From contig NC_083520.1 of assembly GCF_032362555.1 (NCBI RefSeq), positions 3,162,001 through 3,226,000 on the forward strand: 64,000 nt of DNA. The letters run 5' to 3'. Source of the stretch: Amyelois transitella. Its lineage: Eukaryota; Arthropoda; Insecta; Lepidoptera; Pyralidae. This document shows positions 28,201 to 40,200 of this stretch, in pieces. Positions within the stretch are counted from its first letter, which is position 1. The number at the start of each line of letters is the position of its first letter. Both the position numbers and the translations under genes were made by a program. Under the pieces are notes generated by a model that was not told where the DNA came from, did not search any database, and was given only the letters and a program-made list of their open reading frames with translations.

Positions 28201-31200
28201 AGATTCTATAATTTTGATGTTAAATAATAAAGTGTAATTGATTGGTTCGTTCATGACAGTTTTTTTTCCTAATGTGAAATCATTTAAATGATCTTTAACA
28301 CAATATTTAGTACACAATTTTAAGACATAATTAAATCAATATAAAGAATCTTTTTTTTATTTCTAAGACGCTGCTCTTACACGTTATAATTCTAGAATTA
28401 CAGAATCAGTCTATTTTCTTTAAAAATTTTCATTTTAAAAAAATAATTTACGTTTGTGAAAACTTTCTTATAGCTACCTACCTATAGAGTATCATAGTTA
28501 AACATGAGCTACTTCTGTGGGCGTTCCAGCAATTTGTCATCTCCCAACAGTGCCTTTAATCAGCTTTGTACGACCGTAAAGGATAGTTCTTCTCGTAACT
28601 CGTAATGCTGCCATAACAAGCCTCACAAATGGTTTCGAGGACCACCGTAAACTAAAACCGTTCCAAGGAATTCCAACACAGACTTACAAACTTCCTATGG
28701 AGTCGACATGGTCATAATAAAAAATTCCACGTTACGGATGTTAGGCAAATTATTTTATATGAAAAATTGCAATGAAATGTTTTTGACGTGTAGTTCAGTT
28801 ATTATTGTAGGACTATGAAATACATAAATTTTATATGAAATTTAAAAGCAACATTGCAATACACCGGTCAATGAAAAACCATAATGATCCTTATTGGTTA
28901 TGCAGAGCGATATTCTTTTTAAGTAAAATTTTGCTTACTCAAGTCTGTTGGTAATGAATTCCAGTTCTGTATCTCTATGTACTTAACAATTTTTTCATAC
29001 ACATCCATTTGCGAGTGGTCTAGGAACTTGTGCACTTACATGTAAGTACAGTTTGTCACTTAGAAAAGTATACCACTTTTGTATCGTCGGCGTATCAGAA
29101 GTTCTTTGTGGTCCACTATACACTCGAGCCTAGGCCGTTAGTTCTGGGTAAGAGCATTTATCAATATTGATGAGCTACGAAGAACTATAACTTAAGGTAG
29201 CAATTACGTTGTAAAGCTAACTACGTGTACTGTAATCGATAACTGCCTAATGATGTAAAACAGACGAGTTTTTGTTAAACTTTACAAGGAAATAGAAAAA
29301 AAATCGAATGTGGCTATTACTTGAAAAAGTTAAATGTTACATTTTTAGGACTCATACTCAAGACCACAAAAAGTTATTATACTGGCTTCGTATAGTAGAA
29401 TCGTAGTAAAACTCACAGTAAGAGTATATTGTGAAGCATTCGGAAGAGATTACTCAAAAATTCCTAATAAAAAATGCTTAATAGAGCAGGCAGGTTAATG
29501 GTATACTTATTTATACTTAGAAAACAATTTGTTTAGCAAGATAGTAAAATAGTTAAAGAAAACAGCCGACAAAGTAACCGAAACACGTCCGGATGCAATA
29601 AACATACTTAATTAAATCCGATTTGAAGCGATCAACTATAAAAACAAGCTTCACATCCTCATTCATCATCGGCATAATTCAAAACTTATAATTTGGATAC
29701 AAGTACTTAACTGCGCCTCCTCATTTATTACCACTGCGTGTGCGCATAAAACCATCGTTCCATAGTCGAGTCCGCTTGGCGCTACAAATTATGAATGTGC
29801 TCAGTAAAATACTAAGCACAAGCAGTATGTAACAATTATAAAATGTGAGCGGCCATGGGATTACTCGAATTCTCCAAAATAATAAAATACCGGCCTTTTT
29901 AAAAAGGTTTTTATCAGTTGCACAATTGCAAAAGATCTTCGAGGGTAATATTTTACCTACTGACAACATCTCGGACATGTAAGTACCCAAGAGGAAGGAA
30001 CTTTATACGAATAAGTTTGTTACATACATTAATGTCTAGATGGAAATAAGACTGATCCAATAGTCACATGATGCGAAGAATTAAAAATTTATAAGCCATA
30101 TTCTTGACTTTTTTAAAACTGACTTTCATAATCTGCGCTGGAAGAGAAGCAGCGGGCACAGATTGTTTTTTTTTTCTTAGCTACCAGACCATCAACAGAA
30201 ACAGGAAAGATGAATGTGTAGCAATGGAAGTACACCTTTAGTCGAAGTTGGAACTCCGAACATTACTTCGAACCCATATGTTTGTGTTAAAACGGGATAC
30301 GTTTATAGATCCCATTTATTTTCCTTTTCAGTAACATCAATCATATAAACGATTTTAACACTGTTGATGGAATATCCATCCTATTATTTCGATTGCTTAT
30401 GCATAATGCGACCATTATATCCTGGTATCCAATGGCTTGATCGGTTGCCCCTTTATCGTGCAGTTCGAAGTAAAAGATGAGACACGAGGTGGGTCTATCA
30501 AGGATGGTGTGAATGAATGAACATGTCTGGTAACCATATTTAGCCACCTGCCGTGTTCTCCGTTTTGGGTAAGCAAAGTGAGTTCAGAGGTCCACAGTGC
30601 TGCGATTGAAACTTACATCTCCCCAATTACTTCATATCCAAATAAATTATGAAATTTCATATTCATATGTCACTTATTATTTTATATATTTTCTACCGGT
30701 TGCAGCTGCAGCTGCATTATTTGTTTTTTAATTCTTTACTTAGTTTTTGGTATTGTGATTAATTTAATTAAAAAATTTATGAAAGCATTCAGTATTTATA
30801 GCACCCAGCATTTAAGTTGACCCTAAAAATTTACACTTACGAATGCGTAATAGCAACTTTTCTTAAAAAAAATCTTGCCCATAAGAGTAGAATTTTGGTT
30901 CAACCTACTTGCGGGACAGTATACCTACAAAAGATATCGAAAAATATCGCGTGAAATGAAACGTGACTTATATTTCCGTGCTTTCGATACTTTGAGATCC
31001 TGTTTAGCGGAGACGCGGGACACGAATCGACTGAGTCCCGAGGGATAATCGATTTTACGAGCTCCCGAAATAGATCCCCGCATATGCCCCGGCGCATTCT
31101 GCAGTCGAGTTATTTCCAATTTACTCGGATCTGACAAGGAGTCTAATTTTGGTAAATGATGACTAGGAGATGCTGATGCAATTTGCCCTTTCCAAAAAGG

Positions 31201-34200
31201 TACTTACAGTTAGTTGCAGGTTTAGAAATCAGGATAATACCTATAATATTGTAGATATTTTATGGGTTGCAAGTAAATATGGTGGAATGAACATCTAAGT
31301 AGGTAGGTTGTAGTAAGATTAAGTAAGGATTTATAAACATCAACAATTGAACACGACATTGAATAAATCAAATTCAATTTACGAATTACTTACACCCAGC
31401 CTTTATTCGTAAATTGAATTTGATTAAGTAGCATGTCATCTCTATATAGGCATCACCCAGGCGTCTTTTCTCCTCTCCGCCTTTGACCACTTTTCAGGAA
31501 TGGGAATGCTGAATGATAACAATATAATGATTACCATTTAAAAAAAGATGATATACGAGCCTGTACTGAAATCCGAGGACGCCGAAAATCGGACCAAGTA
31601 GAGAGCGAAAAGTCGCAAGGCGGACCCCGGGCCCCGAAACACTTCTGTAGAGGGTGCAACCGGGCACGCAGAGATAAGATAGAGAGAGATTACACGTCTA
31701 TTCTACATTGATGTCATACCTATCTTTCATCTGCTCTCTCTCCCTACTTTGAAGGTTAAATTGAGTGATTAACGCTGCAGATAGAAGTAAAAGCAAAAAT
31801 TTGCCAGTTTAATTTATAACCCTTGGAACTTTGACTAATTTAAAGCAAATATAACTTACTAGGAACAATCCCACCACCAGCCAGTTTAATCTGAATCCCA
31901 ATAATAATAGAATACATCTCTGAGCGATAAATGGGTGCGTTCACCCAAATAGTTCAGTCCAGTGTGGGTGTTGGTTCAATTTTATTGTTATGGCCAGCAA
32001 CTTAACGAGGCGTTTGCGCCCGACAAGCGTCGGAAAATAAGGTTAAGCCAGATAGAGCACTTCTTTGCTTTTGTTTCATATACACATTTCTTTAAAACAA
32101 TAGAGACTATAGCTACAGGCTTGAAGGCGACCTTTAGCTGGTTGCTTTTTTCATCAGTCATGTTCTTATAGATGAAGTCGTGCTACCTTACTTTTTTTGC
32201 GATTCGTTGAGTTCAACGCCTTTCAGAATTTTCACTTTATATTTAACAGACGAGCATGCCAAAATTATCGGGGTTCGTTTTTTTTATTTTCCTTTGGAAC
32301 CCTTTTGGTGCTAAGGATATTTATAAATAAAAAGATTTCTTCTTCTGCATTCTTTATATTTTTTTAAGTCACTAGTCAGTCCTTTCAAAGTAAAATGTGA
32401 CTGCAATAGCTTTTCCTCATTTTATTGGTTTCCTGGTTATCGCCAGATTGGACTAAGTTTGTCTTGTTATTTATTGGAAAGCCGACCAGTCTATTTACAC
32501 CAAGCATTTATTTTTACACTCCCATAATAACTAATCAATGACTCAGTAAGTCAATTGTAAGAGTAAGTATCTACTTGGGGGCGGTAGGATTTGAACCAGT
32601 GCCTCCCTGTGCGCCGATTCTTAGTATGTTATAGTCTCACTAGTTAGGGTACGCATTCGGCTCTGCCTTCAAATTCCGTTAATTACAGCGAGAATATCAA
32701 GAAATCCTCTTTAATTGCATACCTAACACCACATAAGGAACTTACATACAAAATTTTATATTTCCAGACTCGGCGATTAGGGCTTATTATGCCTGTCAGC
32801 CAATCAGTAAGCATTCATTATTTTTAATTAAGTAGATACTCTAAGGTTAGCGTCGTCTGTAATTTAATTAAAATATAGTAATTCCGTATTCTGTGTTATG
32901 AACCGGCAACCCTACATAGGTAGATGGTGCTGTTTGACGTTTACGAGAAAAGTGACATTTAAAATAAGAACATAACAGTAATGGCGGCGTGTGTGGCCCT
33001 TCGCTGCGGACGGTTAAGTTTAAAAGTCAATAAAATTTAAAATAAAGTTCAAAATTCTATTGTCATAGGGTTAAAGCCAACATATCAAATATCATGACAC
33101 TTATACAGCCCTAAAACAAGAAAAACATTAAACTGTCTACTTTAAAAGGTCACTTATTTTATAATTTGTTTTAAGTCGTTTCCTTCCACTCGTGTAAAAG
33201 TTTCTTTTATTTTCGTTCTCGTGGTAAATTTCGGGAAATTCCCTCGTATATTTTCAAAGGAACAATCATGCCATATTTTCGCTTCCTTCGCATAGAGGCT
33301 TTCGCTGTACTTTGTCAGTCAATCAGTCTCTCAACTCATTAACGTATTAAAAACCTTTAATGCATTAACAATTTTAAGCCCTTTTCAAAATAAGTACATT
33401 GTCATGTTCACATCACAGGGGTACCATCAAGAGATCTATGGAAGGAACTTTTAACGCGCCACCAATGGATATGCATTTCTGCTCGTCCAACTATATATAT
33501 CTATTTTTATGAAGGGAATTTAAATATTAATTTTATTATTTAGGCAACCATTATATTAAAAAATTTGTTCCTTATAGAACTCTCTCTATGGTTAGTGACA
33601 CTTCAGAGAACTAATTATCACAAACACATTAGTAAAGTTAGCCAACACGTTTCGGCGGTCGGGCGAGTCAAACATACATACGGACAAACACACACTCACT
33701 TGTTCTGTTAGCACTATCGCCACTTTCGGCCCTGTTCAAACAACTACTTTTGTTTGCCCAAGTGCCACAGACATGCCACTGCAAAGCTCTTTGCTTTTTC
33801 GTTATTATTATTAGATCTTGTAGAATAGGGTAAAGGAATATAGAATCGTTGCAAGTGGAATATTGTAGCCTCAGCCTACTCCTCGAAAAAGAAACGTGAT
33901 TATATCCTTCATATGAACGATAGAAAAATCCTAAAGTGCTGAATACGACTGAAATTTCACAGTTGCGCATGCGCATACTTTCATCAAAGAAGCGTATGTA
34001 AAGTTTTTCTCTTACTTTAAACTAAGCCAGTCTTTTGAAGACTAATATTTTGAGGATAAGCTTATAGTAAGTAACTTATTATAATAGGTAAGATAGAATA
34101 ATCATTACTTTGAATATTATTTATTCAAAATTCAAATTCAAAATTCAAAATTTTTTATTCATTATTATAGGATATTATTATATCGCTTAATAATTGTCGT

Positions 34201-37200
34201 ATGGTTTAACAACTTGGTTGACGTCAAATATATTACTTAAAAACTAAGTTTACTGCCGCTTCCAAGGCGTCAGTGCAGAAGAAGCGGTAACAAACTGCAC
34301 TGCAGCATTTTCTTTAACAACGTCAACTTCACAATATTAAATTATACTTAGAATATAATGTGGACGGGAGAATACATTGTTCACGGGAGATTTATATATT
34401 TATGAGATTTAATATTGAAAAAAGAAAAATATATATATATATATATTTTATGGATTGCCAATTTTAAAAAGATTTATGTACAGAGTGTACTGAAATTTTG
34501 ATTTAAGTTCAAATTAAACTACATATACATATATATTATATAATGCAAACCCACTATAGGTCTAACTAAAATGGTCGAAATCCACTGTACACCTCAGGCT
34601 GTAGGTACTTCGGTAAGCACCTGGATTTATCTGTCAAGAAACCAGTTAAGTAAGGGGTGACATGGATTACAATTTTACTTGGAGGTAAATTCAACAAGCT
34701 TTACAACGCCATAATTTTTAACTTAAATTCCGACGCTAATCCCCGATAAGACATGTGGTATTAAGAACGTGTATACAGCTTTATTTTTACTAAAAGAAGG
34801 ATAAACTGAAACTGAGAACATAATATAGTTATCCTCCTTTCCGAAGTAGCTGTTCGGTACAGTATCAGATATTTTTTTTTGTAAAAGTTAAACGTTAAAG
34901 TTTTTGACACGACTAACTCTTATCCTCAACTTCGTCCGCGCGAATTTAGCGCCACCTACAAAAGATTACAGGTTTTTCGCAAATGCCACAGGAACTATTG
35001 TTTTTACCATGATAAAAACCATCCATCCTTCTCCAAACTCTTAATGATATAAAAATAAAATTTCAATAAGTTTTTGTAGATATGTAACGTATGAATATAC
35101 CTAAAACAATTTAATTTCGTATTAATAATATTAGTTGGGGATGAATACTTAATTTCACGCGAAACCAGGAACGCCATTAATTCCAAATTTTTGAAATCAT
35201 ATCATAAATAAGTTACTATATTGAATGGTTATACCTAAAAACGGGCAAATTAAAATAAAGCTTGAAGACACGAAAAAGAGTTACTACTGCTGACGGTAAA
35301 ACAAAAAGTCGTGAAGATAAATAAAATAAAAGTTTGTTTTATTTAATTTAAAACAATACAATTCTCGATTAGATTGCTTTATATAAAAAAAACATCCACC
35401 TGCTGGTATCAGCTGTTCTTATTTTTCTTCTTCATTTATTGACTGTTCAATTATCTTAATTACTGACAGACTCGATAATTTTCAAAATAACGCGCGCCAG
35501 CATAAAAAATATAATGACTCAGGAGCAGGCTGTATACATTACTTTTAATTAGCTAACCTTTTCGCGGTTGTTACTTGTAAATTAGTAGGTAGTATATTAC
35601 TATAGTCTAATTACAATTTATGCTTACAATAAAACTAAAGGCTGGTCTAGTTTATGTCTCTCTCCGATCTATGCGACTATGCGTCATAATGGTTCGGGGC
35701 CTGAGGTCAGCTATCCAACATCTTTCCTTACACTTTGTCGCATTCGCAGCGTCTTCAGTTTTAAGACCATACTATTTGATAAATATTCATGAATGAGCGT
35801 CTTCATAGGAACCAAATAGGACTAATAGCATCTGTAGTGAACAGGCTTGTTCTGTGATGTTTAAAGTACCTATACAATACATCCACGCCTCTTTCCTGGA
35901 CGGGTGATTGAGACCAGTTTTTCCACTTGCCCTATCCCTTGATACTTCTTCTGCTTCATCATCATTTATTCATTCATATCTATTCTTTAATTCCAGGTGG
36001 GTAGTAGTGGCAGGCGCTTGGCGAGCCAGCGTGCTCCGACCTCCTCAACCCTCAGGGTCTCCAGCCAGGAACGAGAGACACTCCTCACTGCTTCAGCTGG
36101 CTGCGTGGGGAGTCCCAGCGGCTCTGGCTGCCGCGGTACTGGTGACAAGAGATGTTGATGCTGACGAGCTCACTGGTAGGGTTACTTCCTCATTTTTAAT
36201 TTTTGCAAGTACAGTACAAACTTTTGTAAGGTCTCGAAGAAATATACATAAGAACATACATACAATCACGTTTCTATCGCTTACGATGTAGACAGAGCAA
36301 ACCAGAATAAAAGAAAGTTCAGCTATCGATTAATTATTGTCTGGATGATCGATAAAGAAAAACTAACACAGTTACTAGTGTATGCTAGCTATGTATAATG
36401 TTTAAGTCTTTTTAGGAAGTAATTTTTTTTTCCTGGAATAAGTACAAGGGTACCGAAAACATTTTTGACGTCAGACACTTGACATTTTGTTTCTCTGCCT
36501 TCGTTGTAAGGATAAATCTAAATTTTACTATTATTACAATGGTAAAATATTTATATTCTACTTTATTTAGGAACTTAGGAAGGTCCTTTTTATAAAGTAT
36601 TCACTTAGTTTCTTATTTTTAATTGCACCATATTGCCTCTCAGTTTCTTATATTCAATCACGTCTTTATCCCTTACAGGATAAAGTACCTTATTTTTGCC
36701 TAATCTATAGAGCCCCTGTATTAGGTGACATTTATCCACATCGTATTTTCTCAAGCAGTTTTTACTTGATGGTAGGATTACCGTATATAGCAACAGACTG
36801 CCCTGAGCCGACCACGACGCCAGGAATGGACAAACAAGTCTTGTCTGTCACGTGATTTATGTCCTATGTCATTCCATCATTATCGGACTTAGATTATCTA
36901 CTTATTGGACTTAAAAACTTGATGCATCCATATTAATAAATGCTCGAAAAACATATTTAAATACAACGCAACAAGTCGTATTTTTTGCAAATGTCTTAAG
37001 CGCAGTAGAAAAATGCCTTGCTTAGGTCAAAACTTTAGGCTTAAGGTTTGGATTCCGACAGGTCAAGATGGATATGAAGATGAGGTTTTTAATCAATTTG
37101 ACTTTTTTCTTATTCTTGGATCGAAAATTTATGTTACGTAGTTGTTATTCCACAACACAAATTTCAATCCTCAATCTGAGGGTTTTGTTCGTATACATTT

Positions 37201-40200
37201 TCTATGATATTTTACAGACTAAATAATAGCTAATAAACTTGGGATTATTCTTATAGGCAATGGGTTAGCAATCTGTCACTACTTATTTGAATCTCAATTC
37301 CATCATTAATCTTATATCTATACTAATATTATAAAGCTGAAGAGTTTGTTTTGTTTGTTTGTTTGTTTGTTTGTTTAAACGCGCTAATCTCAGAAACTAC
37401 TGAACCGATTTAAATAATTCTTTCACTGTTAGATAGTCTATTTATCGAGGAAGGCTATAGGCTACATTTTATCCCGGATTTCCTACGGGAAACGTCAACA
37501 ATGCAGGTGAAAGTTGAATGAGTCGGCCATCTGCGAGCTTTCCACGCGAACGCTGCGCAAACCAACAAAGATATAGTAAAACAATGTACTAAAGATGTGA
37601 AGTACTCATTTTTTGCCACAAAAAAGTCCGCGAGAGCATATATCTATCTCTTAAGGTTTACTTACAATAACCACTTTTATGTTCATTTTTTAAGATTATT
37701 TTTTCATTATAAACATAAGTTATTTTGAAACCAATTTTCTTTAATTCAGTATTAATCCTTATCCAAATAAATATGTTTATTACTTTCGGCTTTTCATGTA
37801 GACTAAAATTGCCATTTACAGTATATAAATCAGACGAATAGGTTTTGAGATATAGTCGTTATAAGCAATTTGCAGCGAAACATTTAATACGGCGAACCAG
37901 CGTTCTTTCTAATACGCGTGACCGCCTGACCGCCTGAGGAGGATGTTTGCAAAAATAAATATGATGCCCAAAATAACTATTCCACGCGGACGAAGTCGCG
38001 GGCACAGCTAGTTTCTAACACAGTTGAACGTAGCCTTTCAGTCTTTTCAAGCCTGTTGGCTCTGTCTATCTCTTAAGGGAAAAAGATGTGATTAAACGTA
38101 TGTACTTATATAAATAGATCCGCCGAAAAGGTAAAGCGCTGAAAGACGACAAGTACCTATATTTGTGTTTATTCAAAAATGCCGCAAAGAGACAAAAAGC
38201 AATGTTATCGGATTCACTTGTAACATTTTATCATCTCACGTACTTGTAGCTATAATTATCTGGACGTTAATGCTCATTATTAATTATGCCGCTATTTACT
38301 GAAGATATCAGGCGGCAGGTCTTCTTTAAAATTAAGGATTTAATCGTCTCTGATAAGGGGGTTTGTTTGATAAAATTTAATAAACTGGCCACTGTGCAGC
38401 GGTGTTTTGAAAAGAAATTACATAGTAGGTACAAAAAGTAGGAAACGATGTTTGTAAATTGTACTAATAACCAGATCTAAGTGACTTGTGGCTATCGCCG
38501 CTTGCCGCTTTTTATTTCATAGATCAAATATTAAATAAGGATTAGTATTTCGTGTGTAGTCTACAACTTAAACAAAATTTATAAAAAAGTAATCTATTAT
38601 CACCTTGCCTGTCAGGCAAAATCATGGCAGTCTTGGGAGTTTTCTGCCTAGGACATGATTTAACGTCATTACAAAACAATATATAAGTAAACGGCGGGCT
38701 TAAGGGGAAGAAACCCTCCGTGACCAGTCAAATAGACCAAATAAATAGATCAAATTTGATGATGAGCAAAGCGAACTGATGATGAGAATCGTAGAGACCT
38801 CGGAAATTTTAAATTTATGAATGGCACAAACCCGTTGAGAATGCGTTAATGCATGCCACTGCCACAAAGGGCTGCTCGGTTCAATACGATCTCTCAATAC
38901 GCAATGAATGCGTGCTCCTGCGCACTCGTACCAGATTTAATCGCTTTGAAAATGCCGCCGATCTAACAATCGAATAAGACCGTACCGAGAATCGTCGCCA
39001 TTGTAGTTCAGTCGGACTGTGTTAGAACTATTGATTTATCGACACAAAAGCTTCTTTGACAGGAAATCTTATTTATTCTTAGACTAGAGCCTAAGTTAGT
39101 TATTAAAAAAATCGGTATTGTACTTGCGCGAGATGGACCCGATGATCTGGTAAAGCCCGCGGGGAAACCTTTGATGCAGGTCGCCTAAAACAGAGCGAGG
39201 TGGAAGTCATACTATCATATCAATACTAAATAAATGAATGTTTGAAATTGAAGGCGTTCCGGCAAGATATGAATTTGAAATTTACACACATTTTTAATTA
39301 AACCTTTATAATAGAATAAGACCACTTCAATTCCATCATTAAGCTATACAGTTCTACGTTCAACTGTATAGCTTAATGATGGAATGGAATTGAGATTATT
39401 ACAGTTACCTTACAGTCTTTTAAAGATTGGTACCTCTGTCTACCCCGCAAGGGATATAGATGTGTTTATATGTATGTTTAAACTAACCAATTAGAAAAGG
39501 AAGCGCTACTGTCGCATGGTGCCCAAGTAGGTAGGTAGTTTGACACCAAAATCTTGAACATCATCAACATACTTACAATAACGAAAATATAAGGACCTTT
39601 CCTCTCTTAATATTTCGATACCATCTTAATCATTCGCAGTAAAAACTGTTATAAATCATCTGCCCCGTAAATGGTACTATAAATTGTCAGTCGAAAGAAT
39701 TAACAGCCGCGTCCCGCATCTTCATGCAAATAATGCTACCTACCTATACATGAACTTTAATTGCGCATAAATTCAAACTGACTTGTTTAATTCCAGTCAA
39801 ATCTATTCTCACAATCTTACAGCTTAATTAACCTATGTAATTATTTGTACAAGATCTAATATCGTTGATTCAAAAACGAAATATATTTCACGCAAGCCGT
39901 AGAGATTACGTCGACATTTTATACTTATTGTAAAATATTACCTATATAGTCTTTGAACGTGAATAAAGCAACAAATTTCTATTATACGAATGAATAATTG
40001 AAAAATTCATTTCAATTTTGAATGTATTCTTTCTTGTACCCAGTGTAAGTCGTGCTTCTCAGGCATATTGCAGTTTCAATCGTGCCTCGAGTATTGTGCC
40101 TTTATTTTATTATTTCTTATTTCCATTCCATTATGGTGCTCGAAAGAAATGCGCGACCATTATTCGAGCCGTTAAATACGACACCTTTCCTCTTCGCACG

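Larger units (their letters stand above)
4286..35996 (+). other. fz4: fz4 intron 1 (31.7 kb)
   Basis: A very long intron between a GTAAGT donor and a TTCCAG acceptor. I see no protein-coding gene nested in it on either strand. It holds SINE and LINE fragments, several perfect hairpins, and a series of GC-richer segments that stand out from the AT-rich background (listed separately). Stretches not listed separately hold nothing I can name. The size suggests that much of the gene's cis-regulation lies here. Confidence 0.85.

Noticed and set aside
30900-31137. Two overlapping minus-strand frames of 65 and 70 codons in fz4 intron 1
   Set aside because: No similarity to known proteins and no splice or start context; better treated as a possible conserved non-coding segment.
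37345-37377. (GTTT)n run as an independent microsatellite
   Set aside because: It is a regular internal part of the Helitron-like element.
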